Shown: positions 17,169-32,100 of the stretch, piece after piece | How the letters are laid out: every line of letters starts with the position of its first letter | Numbering within the stretch: position 1 is the first letter of the stretch | Assembly: GCA_018817165.1 (NCBI GenBank) | Contig: JAHITY010000065.1 | Span: 1 to 42,218, forward strand | Direction: 5' to 3' | DNA: 42,218 bases | From: Candidatus Omnitrophota bacterium | Lineage (GTDB): Bacteria > Omnitrophota > Gorgyraeia > B26-G9 | Translations under genes and position numbers: made by a program | Notes under the pieces: model-generated | What the model was told of the DNA's origin: nothing | Databases searched by the model: none | What the model saw: only the letters and a program-made list of their open reading frames with translations

Positions 17169-20100
17169 ATGTTTAATTCAGGAAAAAAATACAATATATA
17201 TTTCAGAGCGATTTCCGCCTTAATTATTCAGGCGTTTTTGCTGACTGATATTGCTTTTGCCGCCGGCGGTGATTTGCGCTGGATCAAACAGGATAATTCT
17301 CAATCTTCCACACTTGCTCCTACTGCTGCTATTCAAAAAGGTGTATTTCGTACGAAATTTGATTTGCTTTCGAATTTGATGGAAACATTTGAAATCCGTA
17401 ATAGCCTTGATTCTGAACAGTTGAAGCAGCGGGGAACGAATTATTATGGTGATTCTCAGTCTATACTTGAGCTAAAAGGCGAGACGGAAACTCTCTACAT
17501 TTTTGATACTGAGAATAAAAACTTACCTCCATTTTTAAAAGATGAAAAAAACAAGGTTCAATTTAATGGCTATACGATAGCTGCTGTTGCGAGAAAAGAC
17601 ATTGAAAAAATAAGCCAGGTAAATCTTAAAATCAGTAATGAATACTTCCGCGCTCAAGGTCTGTTATCTAGGATTCGCATTAAAGCTGAAGAATATAATA
17701 ACCGTAAAATAATTTTAGAAAACAGCAGCCATAGAAAACTTGCCATAACTCTTTTAAACCAAGCTTTGAATATTCCGGGTTTACTGGATGAGCTTTTAAA
17801 AAATACTGGGAATATTCAAAAGCTGGATAAAATCCTTTCCCAAGCTGCAAAAAAATATAATTTAGATAAAGAGCTTACAATAGCGCAAAGGCTGTTTATT
17901 CTCAATGCTCTGCGCGATTTTGATTTTATGGGCAGGGAAACAGTGGGAGATTTGAAGTGGAGAGCTAAGCTGGAAGGCGGCGACATAAAGAGTTTGGAGA
18001 ATTTAACTTTCGCGAAACCCCGAGGTGATAATCCTGAGGTTACGATAAAGGCACAGAATCCGATTGATGTGTTTGAAATTATTAGTCAAGTTAATGCGCG
18101 TGAGTCGGAATTCGCGGCTTTATCTGATCAAGAATTGCAAGCCAAAACCGCTGAATTTAAAAACAGACTGCATGAAAAAAATGAATATTGGGAAATAGTA
18201 CTGGTCGAAGCTGTTGCTGCTTTTAGAGAAGTATTGCGGAGAAAACATCCGTCAAAACCTTTTTTATATGATGTACAGATGATTGCTGGAATTGTCGCGG
18301 CTTTTGGCGGCAAACTTTTGCAGCAGGCAACTGGTGAAGGAAAAACTTTTACAACTGCATTGGGCGCGTATTTACTTTCCTTGCAGGATGCCCAGGGTAT
18401 TGGGGTGCATACAGCTACTGTTAATAGTTATCTGGCACAGCGTGATGCGGAAGAAATCGGTTCGGTTTTTGAAGCTTTGGGACTGAGCGTCGGTGTTTTA
18501 GGAGATAAAAATAATGGTTTTGTAATTGCTAATGGTTCTTTAAGTGAAATAAGCCGCAATGAAGTTTATGAATGTGATGTTATTTATGGCACTGCCTATG
18601 GCTATGGTTTTGATTTTTTGCAGGATCATTTAACAACTAAAGTAGGGGCTAAAGTTCAAAGAGGATTTTTTGCCGGAATCCTTGATGAAGCGGATATGAT
18701 TTTAATTGAAGAAGCAAATACTCCGCTGGTTATTTCCAATCCATCAGGAGAAATGGCGGATAATGTAAAGCAAATTTATTATAGTATTGATCAAATTATC
18801 CGCAGTCTTGATTCTAAATCGGATAAGGAAAAATATTTTACGATTAAGCAGGAAGGTGATAGCCGCAGTGTAACTTTAACTGAAGCGGGATATGATTATG
18901 TTGCCATAATGCTGTTTGGCGCAAGTGAACATGATTTTACTGCTCCCGCGCTTGAACTGATTGACTATCCTGAGCTTCTCGGAATGACAGATAATGCTTT
19001 AAAAGCGCACCATATTTATGTCAAGGATATTGAAAACGCTGAAGATAATGAATTATTAGCGGGAATGCAAAGATATCGAGTTAATAATGGTCAAGTATTG
19101 ACTGTTTCCGCTGGCCGGACTCAAGAAGGTCGGAGATTTAAAGATGGAATTCATGAGGCTTTAGAAGCTAAAGAACATAATGAGCAAATCCTGGCTAATA
19201 AACCAGCGACAGTAGAAGTGCAAAATCCTTCGATGAGCGTTGCCAGTATTTCTTTGCAGAGTTTTTATAGTAATTATCAGGTTTTATCAGGACTTACCGG
19301 AACAGCTCAAGGCATACAGCAGGAATTAAAAGATACCTATGCTTTGGATACATTAATTATTCCCACGAATAAACCGAATATCCGTGAAGATTTTGCGGGT
19401 GTTTTATTTAAAAATGTTGAACAGCAAGCCCAAGCAGTTTCAGACAGAGTTATTTCTGAACATAAAATTGGCATGCCGATATTAGTTGCCGCGGATGGGG
19501 TAAATAAATCAGCGGATTTTGCCAAACATATTCAGCAGTTATTTGATTCTTCAAGCAATGCGGTTATTATTGATTCAGAACAGAAATTGATCGATCTGGC
19601 TGCAAAAGTTTTAGGCCGCTCAGTAACAAAGGATAATCTTGATCAGGCATTGCGAGACATTAAAACAAAAGGGGATTTTGCTGAGCAAACTCCGATATTT
19701 GTTTTAAATGATGACTCCAAACATCTGGAAAAACAAATAGTTCTTTTAACCGGTGTAAAAGGGGCGATTACTGTTGCTACGGATATGGCTGGCCGTGGTA
19801 CTGATTTTAAACTGGTTGATTTTGCCAGATTAATTGAAGGTTTAAATGTAATTATTACTAAAAAATTAGATATAAGAGTCGAACAGCAGCTAAAAGGTAG
19901 AGCCGGAAGACAAGGCCAGCCGGGTAAAACTTGGGAATATCTATCCTTAGAGGATGATATCTTTACCGGGATGGGTTCTGATCTGCGTGAAAAACTGGCA
20001 AAGCAATTAGATGCTAATGGTTCAGAAATAGTCGGTAATCTTAAAAAGAGAATCGATATATTGCTTTCCAAAAGAACCGGAAATGCTTATAAACAAAGAG

Positions 20101-23100
20101 AAGAATTAGGTAAGGATGATCAGAACTTAGGTAGATTTAGAAATTATATATATGAAATAGTTGACGCGCTCATAGCTGAAAATTCTGAGTTTAGTTTAGA
20201 AGAAGTGCTGGCTTTCTTGTTTGGCGATAGTCTGGACTCTAGAGTATTAAAAGCTCAGCTTCAGGCGGTTAGCGGTAAGATAACGGAAACTGCGTTAAGG
20301 GAAGCTATAGCTGATCTGGTTACAACCAGCTGGACAGATTATATTAATAGTCTGGAAGATCTTAATCGCAATCGAAATATCATTAATCTTGGATTGCAAA
20401 AAGATGAAAAAGCTGTGCGGGTAATTTTTGAAAAGCAGGCCATGGATATGTTTGAGGAAATGCTCAATGGCTATCAACCTGAGGAGGGAGATTATGTCCC
20501 AGGCCTGAAGCAGTCAGTTATCGGGGCATTAATCCAGTCCTTAATGTCTGAAAATGATATGAATGCATTGAATGCTGAAGCAGATGAGAGTCTTGCTCAA
20601 GAGCAGCCACAATCCGGGATTTTTGATGAATTAAATCCGCAGGAAATCGCGGCCAGAATCGAGACTAAACTAAATATAGAAGTCGAAGAAACCGCGCCTA
20701 GTTTGCTGACCAGATTCAGCCAATGGCTATTTGGTAAAGAACGCGGAACAACCGCACATTTTTATTCAGTTTTGGCCAAAGGGTTTTATGCTTTTATTAC
20801 AATTATGGGGATTTTTTCAACCGGTCAATCTCAGGCATCTATTCCTCCTTCTGATTTGGGGCAGTTTGTAACTATTCAACAGACGCAAGACGGTTTCTCT
20901 TGGGAAACAAAACTTAAAAAGCAAAAAGTAGCGCAATTATCTAATACAAAGTTTGCCGAACTTGTTGCAAAAAAAATGAGTTCTCCGGAATTTAAAGCAA
21001 AACATCAGGGAAATACTTCAAAATCAGAATTAGCAAACTTTGCTCACATTGCCGTTCTTCGCGAAATTACGGAAAAAGTAAGTCGCGGGGAAAATGTGCT
21101 GTCATCAGAAAATTTGCAGAGCGTTTTATCTAATCAAGCAAGAGCTGAGCAAATAATTCAAACTCCTGATATCGCTCAAGAACAGTCTTTAGAGCAATTT
21201 ATCAGTAAGTTCAGAATTCCCGTGCAGACTGAATACCGGACAAACCTGAAATGTGAATTCGGGGCAGAGCGCGGGGAAAAAGGAAATCGTATCCACCTAG
21301 GTTTTGATTTTCTTGTCAAGGCTGGTACGAATGTTTATCCGACAATGTCAGGTAAAGTTATTTTTGCCGGACAAGGTACTGGTTATGGCAACCTGGTTAT
21401 CGTAGGGCATGAGGTTGAAAACAGCATCACAGGGAGGATAGATTATTTTTATACTCTGTACGCTCATAATCAATCCAATACTGTAAAAATCGGACAATAT
21501 GTGAACGTTAATCAGCCGATCGCAAAAGCCGGATCAACAGGTAATGCGACTGGTGGTGGTGGATGTGTACATTTTGAAATTAAGCAAGCTAAAAACAAGA
21601 TCAACGATTATTATGAATACCTCAGATTAGCTGCTTTAGATCCTGAAAAGGTTTTAGGTGCGGATCTGCATCTTATGGCTGATATCAGCGAACGTAATCA
21701 GCCGATTCAGTTAGCTTCATTAGATACAGACAACATGTCTTTGTTTACTGCTAAAAAGACTCAGCCAAAAGTTATCAGGCTGACAAATCCTCCGATTAAG
21801 AAACAGGTCAATGTTTCTAAACCTGCGCCATATTCAAATTATGCCGGAATAATTGGTAAAAAAATCGCTTTGCAGCCATTTGGTAATTCCTGGGCTCAGG
21901 CAGCGCAAAAACTTTTCGGCAATCCGCATCTTTGGTCAGAATTGCGCGATATATATGCTCAGCAGAATCCGAATAAAAAAGTTATCGGGACATTAATTGC
22001 GGATGCTGCTACTTTAGAGATCACTGAGCAATTATCAGCCTTACTTAGTCCTAAATTTAAAGCTACTATTTCTCCTGTTCAGGCAAAGCAGCCTGTTTCG
22101 CAAGCAGTTAAAACAACAGTTCAGCCAACAGTTAAAGCCGCTGTTCCGGCAGAAGAAAGTCAAGTAAATGCGCAAGTTTGGCAGCATGAAGTCAAAAGAG
22201 GGGATTGCTTATCTAAAATCGCTCAACAGTTATTTGGCAGCGCTAATATGTGGACAAAGTTCCGGGAAATTTATAATTCACAGCATTCGGATAATAAGAT
22301 CAAGGGAACATTGATTTTATTAGGCGATACTTTAACGTTGAATATTACTGATGAAGTTGCTGCGCTTATGAATCCTGGGGTAAAAACGAGTTCAATCTCG
22401 GGCACGGTTCAAGCTCAGCCTCCGCCTGCAACTGTAAAACAAGCTAAAGAATCAAAGACCAATAATGTAAAAGCAGTTAATACTAAGAAAATAGCTTACT
22501 TCGCAAAATTACAGCAGCAATTAGCTGATATAAAATCAGGGAAGATTAATGAAAAGACGCTTAATGCCATTACCCCAGAACGCAATTTTGAATTAGGAAT
22601 CGCCAATATTATTGCCCAGATGAGGGTTAATACTATTGAAAAAGGTGACATAGCAGTTGCGGTTAATGTTTTAGATAAGAAAAAAGGATTACAGAACCTC
22701 GGCAATGTTTATTTTTATGATAAAACTACTGGGAAGAGGATTGAATCTCGCGATGGCAGATTAATCCAAAAGGTGCTAGATGATTTTAGAGATAAAAAAT
22801 TAACCAGAACTAATAATATTGAAATATGGTATGGCGAAAAAGGTAAGGCTGGCTCGATTCCTTATTTTGCTGAAGAAAATAAAACCCCAATTAGCTTTAA
22901 AACCCTTGCTGATTTAATTGCTCGCCAGGACCAATTCCACTTATATACATTTCCTTTAACTGGAGAGCGTACTGATTCTAAGGGCAGAGGCAAGCTTGTT
23001 ACTAATCCAAAAGAAATTTCTGACTTGCAGCAAAAAGGAATTAAATTCGATATATGGTGTGAAGGCCGGGATGCTCAAGGTTCATATGAGTACCGGATGC

Positions 23101-26100
23101 ATTTTGGTAGTGTTACTGCTGAGAAAACTCTTGCGGGTATAAAAGAGTATGCTTTAAGCCGCGAAATTCAGGATCAGGTAATGAATATTACCAGTGTTCT
23201 TGATGTTAATGAACAGAATCAACGCATTCAACAGCTAAATGCCCAGGGAATCGCTCCTTTAGGGATTAATCCTGATCAAGCAAAACCGCTTGATGCTCAA
23301 AAGATGAAAAATCTTTTTGGTCAATTGCCTGCTGTTCCAATGAATGAAAAAGCTCCGTATATTGGAGCAATAGTTAAAAAAGAAAATGGAGTTATTAAAA
23401 GCGTAAATGATTATGCGCAGTCTGATAATATTAATCAGGCAAATATAGAAGTATATAATCAGCAATTGATTGAAAAATATGGAAGCAAAGACAAAGTTCC
23501 TAGAGGCTTATTGCTAGATAAGATCGAGCCTAAAACTGGTTTTGATAAAGTTTATTATTTCACCAAAGACGCCGAAGGTAATTTTAAAGCAAAACGCATG
23601 CATTTTCTGGCATATAATCGCCAGGGTAAACTAGTTGAAGTAAATGCCCGTTCCAGTCATGATGTTATTGTTATGGCAACAGACGCGGCTGCTGAAGCAA
23701 AAGGCGATTGGTCTAACAGTGACACTGTTTTATTTGGTAAAAATGCTTTAAATAAGGAAATAGTTAATGTGAAGATCGGCAGTTTGATGCATCAGATCGC
23801 TAAAGACAATGCCTTGAAATATCAAAAACAGCTGAAAAATAGAATAATTTTTGAAAGTATAATGGTGCCGATAAATCTTGTCGGTGGATATATGGGTACT
23901 GGCTTTATGAATACTTTAGCGCAGCCTGCTTATCAGGCTAGCATGAAAATTTTGTTTAGCTTGTATAATACTGCGACAACCAGTCCTTCTGATATAAAAA
24001 TAACCGGAGAGGCTAGTAAAGAAAACGTAGAAGCATTTTTGTTAAGTTATCTTTATTATCATGGAGAAAACCCCCAGATAAAACTAAAAGAAAGTGAAAA
24101 AGAAAAACCATTTGACCAACTTTTAAAAGATGATCAAGGATTTATCCCATACTTAAAAGATCAGCAAGTCAAGAATCGTGAATATGAACAGCAGATGCAA
24201 AAATATGAAACAGGTGAAATCGCGGTTGCTCCAAAAATGCCGGAACTTTATGCCTGGATTAATATGGCTATGTCTGATGCGTCTAATCGGAGTTTAATTG
24301 ATTATATTAATGGGCAGAAAACTTATGGACAGGCAATGTTCTTTGCTGGTTTGCTGGATAATCTAGCGCGTTTAAATTATGAAAATTTTAATACTCCGGG
24401 TAATGCATTTAAAGACATTCTAGCTAGCCGTTTTTTTGGCTGGAATGGCGATATCAATATATTGGGAATAATTGGTCTGGCAACTGGCAATGAAGTCCTG
24501 GGGTCAGGTGTGCACTTGGGAGCCATTCGTGAAGGCTGGGGAAATTACTGGGAGAATTATGCTAATTTCTTTGGGTTTACGATAAATATCCAGACAATCT
24601 TTAATACTTTTTTTGAGATGGCTGGGGATGATAAATTATTTAAGTATGAGAAATCGGGATCTGATCCCAGCATAATAAAGACTTATCTGTTTACTTTCCC
24701 CTTGGATCCGGCTTTTGAATTAGTTAGTTCCAAACGTTTTACAAAACACGCGGATTCTTTTGCTTTTGAAATTAAGCCAAGAAAAAGTGTGGTATCAAAT
24801 ATCTTTTCAATTCTAACCGGCAAAGAAGACAGATGGGCGGATAGAGTCACTCCGTATACGCAAGCAGAGTTCTTAAAAGAAAAATTAATACCTCTGGGTG
24901 ATGCTAGTTACACAAATGAACAGGGTGAAACGATTAAGCGCGTTTATTATTTAAATCCGAGGACAGAGGGATTAGTATTTTTAGGTACAGAAGGATATGA
25001 AAGTAAGCTTGCCCGCTTAGAGCAAGATGTTAAGCAGTTTGACCGCTTTAAATCATTGATGGGGCAACGCGGTGGAAGAATTGAAAAAAGAGAATATGAT
25101 GTAAACGAAATATTCAATCAGAAAGCGCAAGGACCGGTTAAAGGTTCTGGATATCCTAAGCTTATCGGTGGAGTAATGTCCTTGTGGACAAAAGTAACTC
25201 ATCGTGATACGCAGCTTTCTCCCAGTCATGTTTATGCTCCGGAATATTCAGACCAAGCTTCAAATTCCTTATATACATATGATTGGGCGCTAAAATCCTT
25301 GGGTTATTCTTTTGCTGGTTTTGATACTCAGGCGGATCAAGTGCTTAATGATTTTGTCGGAGAAGGCTGGTTGTATCAATACGCGGATAAGACTGAAAAG
25401 TCAAAAAAAGTTACGATTGAAGATAAGTATAAAGGCGGGATATACAATGCGATCAGCATAGCTGATATCCGCACAGAACAGCAGGATCCGATAACTGAAT
25501 ATACAGTGCATGCAGGTCCTAATGCTTGGGTAGGCGCGTCTTTGATGCAGGGAGTAATGCGCAATAGCAATTCTAATGCTTGGCAAGCAGTGCTTACTGA
25601 GCAGGCAGAAAATAGTCCTGATGCCCTTAATGATTTTCGCAGAACAGGCAATATTGATAAACTGTTTGAAAGTAAAGGCGAGACTCAATTCAGGTTCTTT
25701 GGTTTAAGAACAACAAAACTGGATGCTTTCCGTAAATCAATTACTCCGCAGGCTCAGAAATATCTGGATCGAGCAAAACAGACAGGAAATTTTTTAATTG
25801 AATTGCAGGACGTAGATGGCGGAATTAGACATGGCACAACTCAAGAAGAATTAAAGGTAAAATCCACTGAAGAAAATATCGGGGCTTTTGGTTTGTTTAA
25901 AATGTTGTATGAAATTACCGGAGACAGTAAATACAAGGAAGCCGCGGAAAAAGTTCTCAAATGGCTGGATAAAGTTTATGATGAACAATCCGGAGTATTT
26001 TATCGCGGTATTAGTAATGGAGTAGTTGATAAGACTTATGCTACTGATGCCAATGCGCTGGCTGTGATTGTTATTGGTCCTGAGCTTTTAAATAATTTAC

Positions 26101-29100
26101 GTGACGGGGAAAAACATGTATTTTCGCCTGATGCCGCTCAAAGAATACTTGATGCCTTGAAAACAAGGTCAGTAACTGTCTCATATAAGGTCAATGGTAA
26201 ATCAGTACAAGTATCGGGTTATGATTATACTGACTCTGCTGAACGGGCAAAGATCGGCCGCGGCGCTGTAGTATCACCTGAGATGACCGCGCAGGTTGCT
26301 CAGGCACATCTGGTAATGTCTGAATATTATACAGATTTAAATAGTAATCAAGCTAAAGACGTGGAAATAAAAACAGCCAAAGATTTGTTGGAAAATATCG
26401 CGAAACTTGCCACTGAATCGGAACTGGGGATTTCTTTGCCTGACAGTACTTTGCCGATTAATTCTGAAAACGGAACAATCAGGCGCTATGCTGATAGCCG
26501 ACCTAATGTAGTATCTCAAGCCAGTATGAACTCTATTTGGACTACTTTTGTTGCCGCAAATCTTAATTCTCTAAGCTTAAATATTAAGGGTTTTGTTAAT
26601 CCCTTTGATTTAAACAGTGTTTCAGCCGAACCTCCGGTTTTAGCTGAGGATTTAAATATTGATATTTTGGGTACTCTAAAGTCGGAGATGGCAGCGCTTG
26701 AGAAGGAAATAGCGAAAACCGAACAGGATAAAGCCAGATTAGCCAGGATTAAAAGAGAAATAGCAGTTAAAACTGAAATGGGACAACTTGTTCGCGAAAA
26801 AATGATTTCTCCTGATACTTGGACCAGAGATAAAGAAGTTCGTTTAGGTGAGCTTGTAAAAGAAATCTCTACTTTAGTTCAGCAGTTTACTCAGCCGGAT
26901 ATTATTGCTGCTGATGAAGATCAAGATAAAGAATTAGATCGGATCCTTGTAATGCTCAAGCAAAAAGCATCTGGTATCTGGTCTAGCAATGATGAGAAGA
27001 ACTTAAATATCTCAAAAGCAAAGCATCCTTATTATCAAGGATGGATTCGTTTTATGCGATTATCTGAAAAACAATGGACACAAGACGCAATCAGAAAGCT
27101 TGAATCCAAAGCAACGCTTAGCGCAAAAGAAATGCAAAGCCTAAATAGTTTACGTCGTCAGCTGGCTGCTTTTGGTCAGGATTATCTGATCGGACAACCA
27201 GATAGGATTAAAGGGATATTTAAATATTTTGATACGGAAAATCAGGTAACAGTAGAAGTAACTTTATTGCCTCCAGCCAAGGCTATGGGTTTTGAGTATG
27301 AACAGAAGCAGAAAGAACAGAAAACCGCTGAAGCGCAGTTTACTTTGCAGCAAAACGGCGGAGTAATGTACATTGACCCGGTAAGCGGAAGAATGCTGGA
27401 TAATGGCATTGAAATCGGCCCGGAAGTTCTGAACCATTACCTGGATGTTCTTGATTCGCAAACCACAGATTTTCAGCAAACAGCACAAAACAATAAATGG
27501 ATTTTTTCGACTACTTATAAAGGTAAAAAAGTTAATGCAATGTTGGTTTTTCCAATGGGTAAAGTCTTTGAGAGAGAAAGAATAAATCCTGTTACTAAAA
27601 TCAAGGAACTATTGATATATGAATATGGTCTGCTTACCAAAACTATAACAGTGGATACAATTACAGAGCATACTTATAATGATGCTGAAATTGAGCTTCC
27701 CAGTAAAACATATTCTAATGCTTCTGGAAAGTTAACGAGTGATGCGCAAAAAGGCGATACTTTGCTTGAGACTTCAACAACAATTGCTTATGAAAAAGGA
27801 GAAAATTTCCCGATTGTAACTAAAAAGGTTGAAGATAAAATAAAAGGTGATATAAGAATTGAGGTTTATGCCGGAAACTCATTGCCATCCTTGACCGTGA
27901 CAGACAAAACAATTACCGCTACAAGTTTTGATGAGTATGGCAGATTTGTGACATCATTAGCTTGGATCAATGAAGGAACTCTCGAGGCTCCGAAACAAGG
28001 CGCTTTACAATTTATAGATACAGATTCGGGAAGAGAGGGAAATAATACTATAAAGAAACGTGAAGATCTCAGATTCCTGGTTCTTAAGAATGGCAATCTT
28101 GAACATACAATTTCAACTATTGTTCTTGATGTTTTGGGTAGGGAAATAAGGGTGGAAACAGATAAAGAAATTACTCATAAGCGTTATTCAAAAGAGCATT
28201 ATTATGGAAAGGTTCCTGAATATATTAAGATAGTAAGCGCTAAAAATAAAGAAATAGTATTAAAGGAAACTGTTAGCCCTCCTGCTTTTGATAAAGCTAC
28301 AGGTGAAATGAGCGCGACGTTTAAAGATTTTCTAAATAAAGGGGCTCAAGATACTTATATTTATAGCAGAGCATATGAATCACCGATTAGGCATGAAACA
28401 GCTACCACCCGGACTGAGTTTGATTATAAAAACAAATCGGAAACAATAGTTGAAGCTAAGACTTATGATAAAACAACTAAAAAAATAGTTATGAATTCTT
28501 CTGCTGAATATGTTAATGATCATTGGGAAAAGACAGTCAAATCTTATCTTTATGATCTTCAAGGTAAACAGCATATAAGCAAGGAAGAATCGCAATATGC
28601 CAATAACTATGGCGATTTGATTCATGGCATTGATCTGGGAAAAAACAAAATCTATTTTATTAATTATGATGATCTCGGTATCCAAGAATCAAGTAGAAAA
28701 GTATATCAGTATGTTGCGGACAAGGCTTTTAATGATTATCGTAATGATCAAGAGATTGAAACTTACACTGCAATAAGCGATATTCAGATTAGTGCTCTTG
28801 AGGATAATTATAAAAAATGGCTGATAGCTGCTGGCTTGCCTGAGGATACATGGCTAAGGCAGGTTAGATTTATTGATAATACTGGGGTTACTTCAATTCG
28901 GTATTTTCCGGTAGGGAATAATGATTATGGCCGGTGTGTTCTTGAAATAACTCAGGATAACTATAAAATTTTGCGGACTCAATGGATTGCTGGAACTGAT
29001 ATCGCGGCGGTATCAGATTTTTACAATCCTGGAAACATTCTTGAAGCTACGCAAAAAAATAAAGTTTTAGAAGCCCAAACAAAGCCAATTATTGAAGAAA

Positions 29101-32100
29101 AGATGTATGATGTTTTAATTGAACCTGGTAGTGAATTCCTGATGAGAATTGTTTCACGTGATGTGTATAAAAATGAAATTGTGGGTGGAAGTATTGAATC
29201 TGAGTGGATAGAGCTGCTTAGAAAAAGTCGTGTAAGTAAAATGAATTTGCCTGATTTTATGCCTCGGTATACAAAAGATGCGGAAGAATTTATAGCTTTT
29301 GTTGATACAAATGTGGGGAATCTTATAAATAATCCATATGAAGCTCAGGCTTTGTTTGAGAAATCCGTTACTGTTCTTTCCCGCCAGGTACAAAAGAGAG
29401 CGTCTTTGATCTTGCAACTTGACGAGCTAAAATTCCAGCGAACTGAGCTTGAAGTTAAAATTCAAGGATTAAGCGATAGTCCCGGAGTTTGGTTGCCTGA
29501 TATGAAGAACTTGGCAGAAAATCTGCTGGAACAGAACTCTATTTTAGAACAGGAGATAGCTAATTTTGAATACGGATTAAATTTAACAGATTATTATATC
29601 AAATATCTAAAAGTATTTTTTATGGAATTAGGACAGCTTGGGTTTAATGGTAATCCTTCGGCCTTAGCTACTTATTATGCTCAAGTGCTTCCTGCATATG
29701 TAAATACATTGGAACATAAAATTTATCAATTAAGAAATAACTTTCTTGTTAATTATTTAAATCAAGATTCAAAGACTATTTATGATTGTTGGAAAGATAA
29801 GTTTACCTTGAAAAGTGATTCTATAAAAATACAGGGGCAGGAACATGCTTTAAGTCAAATAGTTTCTGACCTAATAGCCCGAATAGTCCAGATTGAGAAT
29901 TCAGATTTTGTTTTTAACCAAGAGGATAGTCAAAAACTAATTAAGGCAAAAAGTACTTTGCAGTCGCTGTTAAAGCAATATGGAACAGCGATAGAAATTG
30001 AAGATTTGAAATTAGTCTTAAAAGATATAAAAAGAATATTTGAAGCTGTAAAAGTAGCAAATGGTTCTAATCTTGTAGCTGATGCTTTAGCTGAATGGAG
30101 TAAAGATAATAAGTTTGATTATATTGGTGTATTAGACGTAAATAAGATTAAACTTGCATTTTTAGAAAAAATAGAAATTAGTATTTTGCTTGCTGATAAG
30201 TTAGTTGCTCTTTGGCCGGAAGTAAGTGAAAACAGGCTTGCTCTTAGTCGGGGTGATATTTCGGCATTACCGAGGCTTGTGGGTTATATAGAGGCGGTTA
30301 AATTAGAAATTAGCCGCTTAAAAGCTAAAGTAGTTGCGAATAATGATTTTAAATTGCTTGCTAAAATTGAAGAATATGAAAAACTGCTTGTTAAGAAGTA
30401 TACACAAGAAGGGGAGGTTGGATATCGTTATTCCCAAATTGTTGCTATGCGGCAGGATTGGAGTAATAAATCAGATGAGATTAATCAGATTAAGGGCTAT
30501 TTTCTGGGTCATCAAAAAGTAACCGCTGATTTAGAAGTAATGCTTTTAAAAGATAATCGCTTAATTGAATATCTTCGTTCTAGAGTTGATAATGGTGAAA
30601 CCCGGATTAAGACAATAATAGAAAATTTGGAATTGATATATCAGGAAATAGAAACCAAAAAAGCAGAGATAATGGCTCTGTCGGACAATTTGTTATCAAA
30701 TGTTGATAAACTGGAGGAAAACCTTTATCCCGGACTTATAAGTTTTTCATTAAAAGATAGTAAAGGGCAAGAAACGCCTATTTTATTTAAAGATTTATTT
30801 AAAAATGGGGAATTGAAATATTCTATAAAAAAGACTGAAGATGGGAGTCTTTATATTATTGTAAATGATAAAACTTTATCTTATGGGGAAGGCCTTAATA
30901 CTGAGATAACAAGTAGATTTCAAGAAAATATTGGAATCTCCCTCCGCACCCGTCAAATGAACAGAAAGATTTTAGAATTAAAAGATAGTTTGACTGGATT
31001 AAAGAAAGTTCATCGTACTTCTGAAATTGGACTAAAAGCCTCTCTTGAAAATAAAAACAGGGCTGGATTTACTGATAGAATTTTAAATGTCCAAGGGGTT
31101 CTTCGTCAGGGTTCAGGGTTGCCGGTGGCTTTTGGGGGAACAACTAGGTCGTATACTTCAATATCAATGCTTTGGATTGATGATATTTTTATGCAATTGC
31201 AAGAAAGTAAAGAGCCTGTTTTAGTGGATAAACTGCGTGCTGTATTTAATTTCTATTATTTTGACTTGAAGCGGCAGGAAGTTAAAATAGGAGAATTTAA
31301 AGGCATATTCAGTATGTACTGGTCTGATTCCGGAGCGTTGGGAGAAGATAGTATTTTTATTGGTGATAATGCTAGATTATTGCAGAACTTAGTCCGGTAT
31401 ATGGAGATTACGGGTGATAATGACCCAAGATATATTGAACTTGCTCAAAAAATTTCAAAATATTTATTATCCCTTGAAGATACTACTAGAGTGGAAAATG
31501 GTGGAGGTATATTTAGGTTTTCTACTCTAAAAGAAAACAATAAAAACGATTCTGATTTTCATGGAGGAAAAGATACTCTGGATAATATTTATGCGTTTGC
31601 GGGATTGAGCAAATATAAAGCGCATCTAGAGGCAATACATGGCGATCAAAATATAATAAAAGAACTTGAAACAACATTAGTTGGGATTAAAGCATTTATA
31701 GATTCGCAATATTCTAGTGAGGGCTTTTATCAAGCGGGAATAGATTTAAATAATAAGCAGGATAAAGCGATGAATGTTGATTTGCAGCTTTCAGCCTATC
31801 TGATTTTATCTCAGGTTGATCCGGTTAATGAAGCGAACTATTTTAAATTAGTGGAAAATGTTTTTAATAATTGTGTGACCGAAGACACTGTCCGTAAGTT
31901 TAGAAGAGTCATTCCTACTGACTGGGCGCAAGATGATGTCACTCGCCAGTTTTGGTATGTGAAGCGGTTTGAGGGTATTGGCTTTGGTTATAGATATGAT
32001 CCGCTAAAAGAGAAAGATTTAAAAGAAGATAATAAACAAATTTCTTATACGCTTACAGTTAAAGCCTTGATGGCCTACAAGCGGCACCAAAGTCTATCAG

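Noticed and set aside
19643-20071. 142-codon open frame on the - strand inside the SecA-like region
   Set aside because: It lies opposite strongly conserved SecA motifs, has no ribosome binding site I can see, and its product resembles no family; a shadow frame.
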